A stretch of 64,000 nucleotides of DNA. It comes from Larix kaempferi. Lineage: Eukaryota; Streptophyta; Pinopsida; Pinales; Pinaceae. Every line of letters begins with the position of its first letter. The stretch's first letter is position 1. Location: assembly GCA_027924585.1 (NCBI GenBank), contig BSBM01000232.1, positions 25,207,501 to 25,271,500 of the forward strand. Direction: 5' to 3'. Made by a program: the position numbers and the translations under genes. Below, one piece after another: positions 1-11,212 of the stretch. The notes beneath the pieces were generated by a model. It worked only from the letters and a program-made list of their open reading frames with translations, did not search any database and had not been told where the DNA came from.

Positions 1-500
1 GGCATTGGATTGGCTTGTTGGGGGAAGATTGCAGTGTTAAGGCTTGGGTTGTAATCATCACTCTTCTATGTATATCCCACTTATTTATAGTAATATAATC
101 TCTTTCCATAAATGTCTTTGTGTTAATTATATTTAGAGCTCACTTCCTTAACTATTTGCTTAGATCGGTTAGTGTTTAGATGTGCTTTTACTGCTCGTTT
201 GTCTCTATGTGCTTTGACAGGTTTTGCAGCTACGGATCTGACGACCACGAAGCTTGGAGCAACAAAGAGGAGAAGGATTCGTGAATTCGAAGGTAAGACA
301 TCTACCTACCTCGATCTCTAATTGATCTAGGAAAGTAGTTTTATATTATGTTTCTATTTGTTCTAGATCCAGTTGGACTAGGGAGATCATGCTTGCGTCT
401 GCTCGAGTAGATTTTCCGAAAACAATTTGTTCCTATAGACAAGCTTGTTCATGTTTGTGTAGGAAATCCCCTGCATAAGGTCAAAGGAAAGTTTCACTAA
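1..500 (+). other. LTR-like fragment with an exon-like cassette
   Basis: No coding region is recognisable. Positions 221-292 form a 72-nt block bounded by a splice-acceptor-like TTTGACAG and a donor-like GTAAG. The same layout (acceptor, short G/A-rich block, GTAAGxCAT donor, then a pyrimidine-rich stretch) recurs in LTRs at 10962-11034, 22606-22678, 39554-39611 (reverse) and 44414-44471. The fragment is therefore probably the U5 side of a related LTR whose start lies before the window. Primary sequence identity with the other copies is low, so this is inferred from architecture. Confidence 0.35.
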
Positions 501-1200
501 ATAGTAGTGACGGGTTATTATAACACAAAGTTTTGAATGAGGCGATGTTTTCTCCCACTAGTGGAGGATATTGTAATCCAAGGCAAGGAAACAAACAACC
601 AAATTGATATGATGGAGGGAGCTGTATGAATGACAATTATAATTGTCCAAAACATAGACCAAGAAATGTGAACGTGGCGTAGTTAGAAAGAGAGGTTGGT
701 TCATGTTCCCACTACAAGTCCAAACTTGCAACATAGTGATGTCAAATTGCATGAGGGCCATATTGCCTCTCTCACCCCAAAAGACCAACCCAAAGAATAA
801 GCAAGATTCCACCAAGTGCAATTGATTAAGATTAAGGCATGAGGCAAAGCACAAATTTGCATTCAATTGAATTCCTAAGACATGCAAAATCTTGCATTTC
901 AAAAACCTATCCACAAACTTCTTTGCAAGAGAGATTTCTAAAAATGGAGTGTTGGGAGGTTTCAACAATCACTCGTAAGTCTTTTCATATTGCTCGCATA
1001 AATTGTCTTTGAATATTGAAGTATTTGTCATTGTTTCATGCCAAGATCATTAATCTCATGAAATCTCAAACCATAAACTGGTCTAAAATATGCAAGGGCG
1101 TGACTAATTTTAGTAGGATAGGCAACAAAATTGGAGCAACAATGTTGTCAATATCTAGTTGAGTGCCTACTTCTTGTTACTGGGCAAATGCTATCTTTAG
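501..1200. other. no recognisable gene
   Basis: AT-rich sequence. A 136-codon open frame on the minus strand (558-968) has no domain, repeat or membrane pattern that I recognise, and no neighbouring evidence of a gene. I see nothing else to annotate. Confidence 0.5.
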
Positions 1201-1245
1201 GTCCTTGTGTGCACAACAAGGTGTCTTATTGGCATTTGTATATGT

Positions 1246-2422
1246 AGATTTATAGGCAACTTGGACTTATGTGGCCTGCAAGTTGAAAAGATTTGCAAGA
1301 ATATGCTTGAGTTCCCTGCAATAGTACCCACGTCCAATGATGATTATAACGCCATTGATGCTAAACAAGGAAAATCTCCAAAATCCAATTCCTAAGTGAT
1401 ATTGTATGCATCTATTTCATTTGATGTAATTTTAGATCTGCATTATTTCTATCAATCTTGTAAAATCTTCATAATGCAAGGAAAGCTTACATAAGGAAAA
1501 AAAATGTTGTAAAAGCATTATATTTATAAACAAACTTTAAGATTGATTATTTATAACTCATTGGATCTGAGTAAAGCATACTAGAACATTGGCACGGTAC
1601 TTGAATGGGCTACTCATTGGAGCAATGGTTGCAATGGGAGTGGCTCTTTCTGTGCTTCTTGTCTTCTTGTGGTTTTGCTTTTTTTATCTAAGAAAGGAGT
1701 CAAGGAGGAAAATAAATACACAAAGATAGAGAAATTTCCCCAGAACCAAATAGGTACTTTGCAAATTTCAAGCGATATATATTTATAGGTATATTGGCAA
1801 AAATATTCTCCTTGATCATTCTTGATGTTCTAGGAAAGCCTAGGTGAGTGGTATTCACAAAACATTTATTTCTTTGGCAATTTTCCAAACACTAGATTGT
1901 GATAGATGAAACTTCCCTTTCAAAATACGAAATGTCAACATTTAAATCTAAAGTTTACTCAGTTCTATAATGTGATTCATAGATGAATACTTCAATATAC
2001 AATTTCCTTTTATATTCATTGTCTTCGAGATTGAAAAGATTAAGCAATTGTTCAAGTCACTTCTCGAAATTCAGCTGGATTATTTTGCAAATACGCAGCT
2101 TGTTACATTCCATGTATATTTTCCATACACATCAAAGGATATTATAAAAACGATTGAGTTGCTTGATGACATTGACATCATTGATTTTGGGGGATTTGGA
2201 ACCGTGTACAAGTTGGTGATGGATAATAACAACTTATTTGCAGTGAAGGAAACTGAGAAGTGTGGTGTAGCATCCAATCGGATATTTGAGGGAGAGTTGG
2301 AGATTTTGGGAAGCATTAAACACAGGAATCTTATTAATTTACGGGGTTATTGCAAATTCCCATCAACTAAGTGCTTATCTATGATTTATTACCGATGGGA
2401 AGCTTAGATCAATTTCTCCATG
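1246..2422 (+). pseudogene. LRR receptor-like kinase pseudogene fragment
   Basis: Three collinear pieces of a leucine-rich-repeat receptor kinase. Piece 1 (1246-1395) has the C-cap after the last repeats, RFIGNLDLCGLQV, as in the F-GN-LCG motif of these receptors. Piece 2 (about 1592-1751) encodes a membrane helix (NGLLIGAMVAMGVALSVLLV) and a basic juxtamembrane stretch. It is followed by a possible intron starting at the GT near 1752. Piece 3 (about 2087-2422) is the kinase N-lobe. It has a degenerate glycine loop (FGGFGTVYK, first Gly missing), the ATP-anchoring Lys in FAVKE, and GELEILGSIKHRNL around helix C. A frameshift near 2370 moves the frame so that the last residues read LIYDLLPMGSLDQFLHG. 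The catalytic loop and C-lobe are absent, and the LINE end lies about 200 bp downstream. The presence of intron-like gaps argues against a processed copy. The subfamily assignment is approximate. Confidence 0.8.
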
Positions 2423-2670
2423 GTTAGTACTTCAAAAATTAGATGAATTTTTTTATTGATGTCATGGTTTGCAAGGCTACTTACAAGGTTTTTTATTTCC
2501 TTTAGACTGCTAAAATGAATACAAGCACAAAACAAGAATATCAGAGACCTATTGATAAAACCATCCTTATAGCAGCTAAACAAAAAGTGTGTGTTTACCA
2601 TGAATTAACAATGGGATTTCAAATTTTTTTTTTTAACAGAAACGAGTATTGTATATATACATTAAAAAAA

Positions 2671-3830
2671 GCCGCGGTTGTGCACCAAATGGGCAGGTTA
2701 CATTTGAAGCCACATTGGCCTGAGTGATCCTTTATTGAGTGAAAATTCATTCAATAGGATGATCGTCGGTTGAAGGAATGCTTGCTTGATATGCTTATTG
2801 CTCTGAGCCAAAATGAATAAATAATGCTGTGTTAGCTAATGAGCACTGAATAAACAAATCTGCTAGAAGATGGTGAATAACTGTATAAGAATCATATGAT
2901 GAAATGATAGATCTATGCTTGTCGAGAAGTGCCAGACTTCCACCATAATTATGAAAACTGTGCTTTAAGGTTCCATATTCGAGTGAATATCTTTCGGCAT
3001 ACTGCGTTTAGCCACTTCTTCTCCTCTCAAAACGACAAGGTTGAATGATTGCTTGGAGAACAATCCTGGATGCTTTCTGAGTTGAGGGAGATTCAATAGT
3101 AATGGTTCTGAGGGAGGTAGAAATCCTATGGCTCAGCCTCATAAGAAGCTATCGAATGAGGAGTCTCATTAATCCTAAATCTCAGAATACTCTGTTCTTG
3201 TTATGAATCAGTACAAGAACAACCTGGAGGGATTTGGACTTGCAACATCTATCTTTCCTCGCTCCTAAAAATGCCAATGTTGAAATGGAATTGGTACTGC
3301 ATACCCGAAATGACCGAGGTTGTGCACCAAATCATCAGGTTACAATTGAAGCCACAATGGCCAGACTGATCCATTATATTAAGATGATTCATTAGAGAGT
3401 ACGAGTGCCTGACTTCAGCTGAAGGAATGCGTGCTTAAAGGGCTTAAGGCCAATAAGAAGAAAGATGGCAGAGCTAATGGTTACTGAAAATACAACTCTG
3501 CCAGGAGATGCTGAAGATCTGTATAAGAACTTATCCTGAAAGCTTTCTGAGTTGATAGAGAGAGCCAGACTTCCACCATGTATATGAAAACAGTGCCTGG
3601 ATGCTTTCTGAGAAGCGAGAGAGTCAGTTGAATTGGCTCAGCCTCGTAAGAATATGTCGAATTCATCCTGATGCGCTGCAAACTCTGTTTATGCTGTGAA
3701 TCAAAGCTGAAACGTCCAGGAGGGAGTTGAAATTGATTTAGCTGCCTGTCCTCGAACTTAAAAAAGCCAAGATTGAATTGGAATTGAACATGCAGACTCG
3801 AATAAACTTCTCAGTCACACAATGAATTGA
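2671..3830 (-). repeat. tandem duplicated block in the LINE 3' UTR
   Basis: Two diverged direct copies, about 2671-3300 and about 3309-3830. Matching landmarks on the plus strand: GGTTGTGCACCAAAT at 2676 and 3315, GCCAGACTTCCACCAT at 2931 and 3563, and GCCAATGTTGAAATGGAATTGG near 3271 against GCCAAGATTGAATTGGAATTG near 3761. The second copy is shorter by about 100 bp, so internal deletions are likely. The block contains no ORF and lies between the RNase H stop and the poly(A), so it is 3' UTR of the LINE. Confidence 0.7.
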
Positions 3831-3861
3831 GAAAACTAGGGATCGGTTAGGATAACCAGAT

Positions 3862-6800
3862 CTAAGGGATATGATGAGTTTCATTTACTAAATCATCTAT
3901 TTTCAGATTGCCATGGTTAAGTCTGTTTGCTGCATTGGCTTCCATGTCAGCTTCAATATTTAGACTTCTTAATATGTGATAAGCTTTGAAGCTGGTGAAG
4001 GTGCTTGAGATTTGGTGAATTCTCTGGATAATTCGACTAAGAGCAGTGTTGTTGGGAGTAGTGTTAATGTTGAGAGCTCTTATGATGATCAATGAGTCTC
4101 CAAATACTTGAAGGTTGTTAATATTGTTTTCTTTAGCAAGCTGGCATCCTTTCAGCAAGGCCAGAGCTTCTGCTGTGTTGTTTGAGCAAGTACCCAGGCC
4201 TCAACTGTACTTCAATCTAATCTTTCCTTCTCTAGTCCAGAAGACGCTGGCTGCACCTGGGTTATTTTTTGAGGCGCCGTCGAAATGCAGACTATCAGTG
4301 TCCTGATTATTTCTCCAATTCTGAAAGTCGAGATTTTTGAGTCTGATTTGCCAAGCAGGTTGGTAAGCCCGGAGGGGCTCAATGGTAGGATGAGGGAGGG
4401 TGATTCCTATCCAACGCATTTCATCGTTGCTGAGATTTGCATCAGATCTGTGAATTGAGATTTTGAGACACTCAAGGAGCAAAACTTTTGCTTGGCTTGC
4501 GATATGTAAGGGGGTGCAAAGGTTATCATGGAAGATGGCATTAATTCTTGCTAACCATATCTTCCAGCAGGCGAATTTAGGCAAGGAGTTCCAGAGATGG
4601 GTTCAGAGAATTTTATTGGAGAGAGGGGCGGCTGGATAGAAGGAGGTCCAATCGGTAAAAAGCTGGGAGATTGAGGTAAAGTGAGGCAAGGTGAGATTGA
4701 GATCATGCAGCAGAAGATTCCAGACAATCTTGGCAATATGGCACTCCAGAAAAAGATGGTTGATAGATTCGAGATTATTCTGACAGAGGGGGCACCTAAA
4801 TGGTCCATGGAATCCTCTCTTACTGAGATTGTCTCCGGTGAGGATTTTGCAGTGAATTAAAGTCCAAGTGAAAAAATTGATTTTAGGTGGACCAAAAGGG
4901 TCCCATACCCGCTTCCATAGGGCTTTTCTGGCGTCATCATGAGAGTGCAGCGCTTTGTAACCGAGAACAGTTGTGTAAGATCCTGTAGGGCCCCAACCCC
5001 GCTCATCTCTGGCCATAAGATGTAAGGGGACACATCCTTTCAGACTTTTGAAAAGCTTGGCGTTGGCTGTCTCAAGATGTGGAGGAATGTCTACTTTTTT
5101 CCAGCTCTGCCAGTTGCCGTGCATGTCCCAGGTGCTAAAATCTTTAAGAGTATTGATCCCATGCAAAGAGAGCCAGGCTGCTATAATTTGAAACTCTTGA
5201 ATATTCTTGAGAGGGTCATTGTCCATTATTTTGTCGGAAAATATATCTATGTTCTTTCCGTTGCCTGGAACCCAATATAGATCTTTTTCGAAAAACTTCC
5301 AGGCGGATTTGCATAATGTCCAAGTGCTGGTACCTTTGGACGTAGGTTTTTTTATCTAGGCATCTTAAATTTGTTCCGTTAATATATTTCTTCCTGAAGA
5401 CCTGACTAACACGGTGATGTTTATTATGGAGAATTTTCCAAAGAAGCTTTCCACCCAATGCCAGGTTTGCAAGGTGTGGGTCGCAAATTTGAAGGCCTCC
5501 CGATGCTTTCGGCTGCTTGATTGTCTCCCAGTTCACTAAGTGCATTCTGTTTTCATTATTTTTCCCACCTGACCAGAGAAAGTCTCTCATTAATTTACTA
5601 ATTTGGTTTGCAAATCCTTTTGGCACTAGGAGGGTAGAAAAGTGATAAATAGGTGAGGCTACTAGAACAGAATTTACTAGGATCAGCTTTCCCGCCTTGC
5701 TAAGCCAATGGCCTCCCCATCTTCTGATTCTTCTTTTGATTTTGTTGAGCGTTTCATCCCATTTTCCAGCATTTGAATTTCCATAAGTGATGGGGATCCC
5801 AAGATAGATGAATTTGTCCGAGTGGGTGTGAACATTGATGCCAAGGATTCTTTTGATATTGGCTGCAATTATGTTATTGATGTTCCAACTGTAAACTGCA
5901 CTTTTATGCAGATTAATCTTGCCTCCGGAGGCATTGCAGTACAAATTCAGATTGCGCTTAAACTTCCTAGCTAAGATGGAAGAGGCTCCACCCAAAAAAA
6001 GGGAGTCATCAGCGAAGAGGGTATGGTTGAGAGGGTGGGAGTCGGGGGTCAAAAGGAGACCGGGTAGGGTGCCATTGTGCAAATCCTGGTTTAATTTGCG
6101 GCTTAGAGAATCAGCCAAGATGATATACAGGAAAGGGGAAAGCAGGCACCCTTGCCTAATGCCGTGGGTAGCTTGGAAGAAGTCAGCAGTGCGGCCATTG
6201 ATTAGAGGAGCAATCCATGGGTTGCTGATGCATGCGGAGATCCAGTTGATGAAGGTTTTATCGAACCCAAAGTGAGCCATAATTTTAAAGAGAAAAGAGT
6301 GCTTGACACGGTCAAATGCATTGGCCATATCAATCTTGATTAGCATACCTTTTTCCTTTCTGGATTTGCTGGAATGAATAGCTTCTTGAACGAGAATGAC
6401 GTTATCCAGAATTTGTCTCCCTTCCAGAAAGCCTCCTTGATTGTTAGAAATAACTTTGTTGAGCAAAGTCTTCATGTGGGTCGCCAACATCTTGGCTAAG
6501 ATTTTGTATGAAGAGTTGCAAAGCGAAATCGGCCTGTATCTGTTGAAGGAGCTGGGATTGGTATCTTTCGGGATGAGAGAGAGAAATGTGCTATTAGTGG
6601 CTCCACCGATTTTTGACTTAGAGTGGAAATTATTTACCATTCTCATATAATCTTTTTTTATGAGGTTCCAGCATGCTTTATAAAAATGCATCAAGAACCC
6701 ATCTGGGCCCGGCGCACTATCTGCTTCGAAGGTATTGATCGTGTTGATCACTTCCTGCTCGGTGAAAGGAGTAGTAATATTTCGATTTTCTTCAGGCGAA

Positions 6801-8098
6801 ATGCTAATCGGAATATGATCCAAAAGAGTGAGATCATTGACTCCATCATTAATGTCTTCTTCAGCGAACAGCTTGGCGAAATGGGCGTGAGCTGCAATTT
6901 TGAGATTGGCTTCTCCTGTATGAAATCTTCCGTCTTCACCTCTGATTCCGGCGATGTGGTTGAAGGATTGTCTCAGTTTGAATTGATGATGGAAATACTT
7001 GGTGTTCTTATCACCCGATTTGAGCCAAGTGCTTCTAGACTTCAGCCTCCAGTAATCTTCTTCAACACGAAAAGCTTGATAAACTTTGGATTGCTGCGCG
7101 GCTTCTTCATGCAGCGTGAGAGTTTCCACATTCTGATCTTCCATGGCGGATTGAATGTCTTCGAGGTTATCTACGGCCTTCTTTCGGTTGTAAGTTGGGG
7201 CTGAGCAAATGGATTTGGCCCAGAGTTTAAGTGCAACTTTGGCATTTTTGAGTTTTTGTTCCCAAACGTGGCAAGGAGAGCCCGTGATGGGTGTTTTCCA
7301 AGATTTTTCCAGTATAATATAGAAACTTGCATGTTCAAGCCACTGGGGATTGAACCTGAAGGGGATAGGCCCGAGATCCTCTATGTCATTAAAAGAAAGC
7401 TGGATAGGTTTATGATTTGAGGCAAGATTGACTAAGATGCTGGAGGAGATGATTTGGGTATCGGACAGAAGGCTGATGTGCACTAGAAATCTGTCCAGTC
7501 TGGCCATGATGTTTCCCTTGCCAAGACGCTTATTTGACCAAGTGTATTTCCCGTTTTTGGGCTTAATGTCTAAGAGATCCCATTTCTGGATCAGGTCTTC
7601 AACCTGCGTTTTGAAGAAATCATTACCAATGAGGCCACCTTTCTTTTCAGTATTGGAGAGAGTGATGTTCATATCACCTGCAATAAGGATGTTTTGCGGA
7701 TTGTCGGCATCCAAGAAAACATCGAGGAGACTCCAACAGTCTTTTTTTTCAGCATGAAGATTTGGGACATACATGTTGAAAAGGCTAATCTGTTTATTGC
7801 TCTTCAGGTGGGTAAGTTCAGTGAAGATCCAATGTTGTGTAGCGAAGTGATTGTGAAGTTGGAACTTTTCTGAGAACCAAAGAGTTGCCAGTCCACCTGA
7901 AGCTCCTCTAGCACTGACTGCATAGCCAGTATTTTTCTTCCAATGTTCATTTCCGAAGGCTAAGACTGAGTTATCATCGAGTTTGGTCTCCTGGAGTAAA
8001 AGAAGATCCGGCATTTCGCTTCTCTGTAAATCTTTTACAGCTTCGATCTTGCAGGGATTTCCAAGCCCTTTGCAATTCCAGGAGACCAGCTTCATCAT
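3862..8098 (-). pseudogene. LINE ORF2: endonuclease, reverse transcriptase, zf-RVT, RNase H
   Basis: Starts MMKLVSWNCKGLG at 8098. Endonuclease motifs: WNCKGLG, LLQETKL and IAGDMNI. The final catalytic motif is SNHKPI, where the family has SDH; the Asp codon GAT is AAT. Reverse transcriptase: SLIPK, RPISLCNSSYKILAK, DMANAFDRV, GIRQGCLLSP and the catalytic FADD, all present. A zf-RVT segment (FFTWTLIH to CPLCQNNLESINHLFLEC) follows, then RNase H with FDGAS, TAEALAL and GDS. The reading is broken by a frameshift near 5330, an in-frame TGA at 4605-4603 and an in-frame TGA at 4203-4201. At the second the context YS-stop-GLGT indicates an original Trp. The protein would supply nicking and reverse transcription for the LINE; this copy cannot. 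Confidence 0.9.
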
Positions 8099-8124
8099 TT
8101 AGGGGTATAAATGGAGGAGGGTGT

Positions 8125-9519
8125 TCATCCAGCTATTTCTCCGTTTTTTTTCCTTGCTATCCTGGCTCTAGTATTTCTGCTAAAGACCATATCTATCGTT
8201 GCTTGTGATCCTTGGACTTTTTCACGCTCAGCTTCTTCCTCCCTCAGGGCTTTAGTGGATTTACGACCTGGTTTTTTGGAGGAATTATCTATCGTTTCTT
8301 TTGAATGGGAAGGGGAGCCTGGGGGTCTCGCTTTGGTGATTTCAGCATAGGAGGGGGTATCTTTGATCAAGGAGGATCTAGGGGGGCTGGGGATGTTCTG
8401 AGCTGGGGGAATAATAGGGATTTCAGGAGCAAGCGGTGATGCTTGAGTGACTTGATGCTCACATATTTCTCCTTCTTCTTCAGCCTCAGGGTTTTCATTG
8501 ATTTCGCATGTTTCCAAGACTTTGAAGTTGTTCCTATTGTTTGTGTCCGACGGATTTTGTTGTTGTTGATCTGTTTTCTGCTTGTTTAGACTTTTAGGGT
8601 GGGATCTCGTAGCTGCTTTGGTATTTTTTTGGATAGCTATCCATTGATCTTTTTTCCCGTCCGATTCTAGATCCGTTGGCTTCTTTTTGCATGATCGAGC
8701 GAAATGGCCATATTCATGGCAGAATTTGTATATGAAGGGGATCTGTTCATAGTCGAGCTCTTGAATGTGGGACCAATCTGCTACCGTGATATTTATGGCT
8801 TCTAGCAGGCCATGTTCTAGGTCTACTTCAACACATATCCGCGCACATGAGTATTGATCTTTTCGATCAGCTTTGTCGATGTATTTTCCCAGGGCATTTC
8901 TGATGGCTTCGAGTGATTCCGAGTTCCAGCAGTGTAGGGGTAAGTGGGGAAGCCTCACCCAGACAGGGACTGCCGAGGGGATGTCGAGGGAAGGATCGAA
9001 ATTCAGAGTCCACCTGTTCATGTAAATCCCTTGCGGACCCATAAAGTATGGTCTGTTCTTGAAGATAAGCTCGCGATCCTGTTTGCATTCGAAGACAAAA
9101 GCGAAATATCCTTTCCCAAGAAAGAATGATTTGGCATCTTCCGTGATGAGGGGCCTCCAGTTTTTCTGTACCTAGTTCTCGGTGGCCTTAGGAGAAGGCC
9201 ATAAGCCTATGAACTGTCCGATTAGCGCCCGTTCCGACAGGTTGAGGGCAGTCCTGCAGGGTAAATCCACCGGAAGTGCTACATTCGGGATTTCATTGAG
9301 TTTTTTCACAAATTTTTGTTGGGATGAGGAAAGAGTCCTCTTGCCTTGGGCCACTAACAGCTTAAGAAAATGAGCAAGGTCAGGAGGGGGGCTTTTAGCA
9401 TCCGAGGCCATTGGAAGCCAAGCCCTAGAAGAGGGCGGAGAAGGAGAGGAGGGATGCCAGGGTCGGGAGAGGGGGGAAGAGGGGACAGGGATTTTAATTC
9501 TTGGATCAGGTGTAGGCAT
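8125..9519 (-). pseudogene. LINE ORF1: DUF4283 / zinc-knuckle RNA-binding protein
   Basis: Conceptual ORF from the ATG at 9519 (a second ATG at 9411 begins MASDAKSPPP). A DUF4283-like part runs through IGQFIGLWPSP, then GKGYFAFVFE, MNRWTLNFDP and VPVWVRLPHLP. It is followed by a zf-CCHC_4 knuckle, IPFIYKFCHEYGHFARSC, in which the first zinc Cys is Tyr (TGT to TAT). The C-terminus is Ser/Pro/Lys-rich and disordered. An in-frame TAG at 9174-9172 (context ATEN-stop-VQKNW) probably replaces a Trp. In the family this protein coats the LINE RNA. It ends 26 bp before ORF2. Confidence 0.85.
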
Positions 9520-9580
9520 GTATATTATATGGTAACTAAGCAGTCTATGTATATGTCTCAACATTTCCCCAATTCTTAAA

Positions 9581-9650
9581 GGGTACTAGCTCAATGGAAG
9601 AGCGCCTACCTTATAGGAAGGAGGTTGGTGGTTCGATTCCTGCGTGCCCT
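9581..9650 (+). tRNA. tRNA-like sequence, probably a pseudogene
   Basis: Seventy bases fold like a tRNA. Acceptor GGGTAC pairs with GTGCCC, followed by TA, a four-bp D stem GCTC/GAGC around AATGGAA, an anticodon arm CCTAC-CTTATAG-GAAGG (one A-A mismatch) and a T loop TTCGATT. The A box (TAGCTCAATGG) and B box (GGTTCGATTCC) are good. The T stem GGTGG/CCTGC has two mismatches and the acceptor is one pair short. The loop would give anticodon TAT (Ile). It could be a decayed tRNA gene, an organelle-derived fragment or the head of a tRNA-derived SINE. It abuts the LINE 5' end. Confidence 0.45.
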
Positions 9651-9659
9651 ATCTACAAA

Positions 9660-10119
9660 AATCAATGAATACCAATGATTAAATATACTACCAGTTGATA
9701 GCAATTAATGATTAAAATGACTAAATATACTACTTGTTGACAACAATCAATGACTACAACTACTAAATAAATGACCAGATAACAACAATCAATGACTAGC
9801 AAAACTACTAAATATACTACTAGTTGACAACATTTAATGATTAAAATGACTAAATATACTACTTGTTGACGGCAATGAATGACTACAACTACTAAATAAA
9901 TGACCAGATAACAACAATCAATGACTAAGAAAACTATTAAATATACTACCAAGTTGAGAATTAGAACAACCATTAAATGACTAAATATTTCTAGCCATCA
10001 ATTTAGTCGCGTTAAAAGTGACTCGCAATAAACTACTAATAGTCACATGACCAAAATTAGTAATTTATATGCAATTTTTAGTAGTTTTTTATTCATATAT
10101 TTATGTTTTTCTACTAGTG
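9660..10119. mobile_element. terminal fragment of a CACTA-type DNA transposon
   Basis: Positions 10107-10119 read TTTTTCTACTAGTG at the outer end, the complement of CACTAGTAGAAAAA, which is the classic start of plant CACTA (En/Spm) terminal repeats. Inside it lie motifs typical of CACTA subterminal regions, such as TTTAGTCGCGTTAAAAGTGACTCG near 10001 and repeated CTACTAA blocks. No transposase is present and the other end was not found in the window. The fragment may have been cut by the LINE and tRNA-like insertion. Confidence 0.5.
9663..9975. repeat. 129-bp tandem repeat made of about 43-bp subunits
   Basis: About 2.4 copies. The segment starting AATGATTAAAATGACTAAAT at 9707 recurs at 9836, a period of 129 bp. 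Each 129-bp unit holds three related subunits of about 43 bp marked by ACTAAATATACTAC or ACTAAATAAATGACC followed by TTGACAACAA or ATAACAACAA. Their position just inside a CACTA-like end suggests subterminal repeats of a DNA transposon. Confidence 0.75.
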
Positions 10120-10504
10120 AAAACTAACATTTTGGACATGTAAACAAGGTAAATTTGAAGAGGGTGTAGTCTGTGTTAAATTATATTTCTTTGGCTTGTT
10201 TTAGTACAATAATTTTTCCAATAAACATAGCTTTTTTGAAGAGTTAATCTTACGGGATTTATTGTGTGACTATGGGTGATGGTGTTGTGCAAAAGGCATG
10301 CATGTTCATTTCCTACATCAACAACACATTCCAACCAAAAATGCATTCACTAGAATGGATATTGAGACTTGAGACACAACAAGGGTGTTTCTTCATTCTA
10401 TCAATTGTCATTGCTTGTAGAAACTTGGTAGACTGTTGAGATTCTTGTGAATGACATTGATTCGTGTTTGAAATAAGTAAATAGGGCTTGTGTACCTATG
10501 CAAG
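10120..10504. other. no recognisable gene
   Basis: AT-rich intergenic sequence between the CACTA-like end and an LTR fragment. No ORF, repeat or structural signal was recognised. Confidence 0.5.
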
Positions 10505-11212
10505 AATCCAACCACTATTACTTGAGTTTGGGATCAAGAGTTGAGAGGGATTTTTGGAGATTAGGTCTACCCTTTGAATCCTCTTTTCCATACAATCCTC
10601 TCAAGATCCATGATATCCTATTGTGATCCAAACATTTCTCCATGGTGGTTTGGGCTCCCAAATCCTATAAATGAAGCTCCTACCTTGAATCCCACACATG
10701 GAAAGTATTCTTGGAGATGCCATCCCTATATTAGCTTGATTATCAAAGGGTTCTGGAAGGGAAGCTTGGAGGAAGTGCTGCCGCAAGTCAAGTATACCAT
10801 TGTACATGCTTTTTTATGGCTTTACATTAATACAACTTGGCCTATTTCTCCCATATGTGTCTTCATTTACATGTATGCTTATTGTTGTTGCATTCAAAGT
10901 AAGTAGGCTTCCTTATGCTTAACTTGCAAATGGAAGGTAGTCCTTTATGTTGTCTTTATAGGATCTACTCAATTTTGGAGCTTTGGACATCAAACCTAAA
11001 GGCTAGAGCTGCGAGGACAACCGTCAGTAAGGAGGTAAGTCATCTACTCTCCCTCATTCTTTTTCCTTCGTGTCTTCTTGTGTGCATAAATCCTAGGTCT
11101 AGGAGAAAGTTAGAATCCATTTGTTTTGCTTATGTCTTGGATTAAGGATCTAGGGAACCTTTACTTGTCCAAGAGGGATTCTACCTATCCATAAGGAGAA
11201 TTTCCTACCACA
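10505..11212 (+). repeat. LTR fragment, same family as the LTR ending at 22855
   Basis: Collinear with about 22138-22855 over its whole length, for example CCATGATATCCT, CAAATCCTATAAATGAAGCTC, AACTTGGCCTATTTCTCCCA and GAGGACAACCGTCA. It ends TTTCCTACCACA at 11212, exactly where the other copy ends before its primer site. Here the flank is CTTACATG, with no primer-binding site, so this is a solo or truncated LTR. It has a TATA-like CCTATAAATG near 10665 and the acceptor/exon/donor cassette at 10962-11034. The 5' start could not be defined. Confidence 0.75.

Larger units (their letters stand above)
2627..9580 (-). mobile_element. L1-type LINE, near full length, inactive
   Basis: Reads on the minus strand: ORF1 (9519-8125), 26-bp gap, ORF2 (8098-3862), about 1.2-kb 3' UTR and a terminal poly(A) seen as T11 at 2627-2637. 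The order ORF1 (DUF4283 plus zinc knuckle), endonuclease, reverse transcriptase, zf-RVT, RNase H is that of plant L1-clade LINEs. The 5' end is placed just below the tRNA-like sequence at 9581. I could not find a target-site duplication around the two ends, so the 5' boundary is uncertain. Both ORFs carry stops and substitutions in functional residues, so the copy is dead. Confidence 0.85.

Noticed and set aside
558-968. 136-codon minus-strand ORF as a gene
   Set aside because: No recognised motif, no promoter or splice context, and an ORF of this length is not surprising in AT-rich repeat DNA.
6441-7204. Plus-strand ORFs across the LINE
   Set aside because: They are antisense shadows of ORF2; the minus strand has the RT and endonuclease motifs.
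9662-9973. Minus-strand ORF rich in Val, Ile and Leu
   Set aside because: It exactly covers the 129-bp tandem repeat and reflects the repeat, not a membrane protein.
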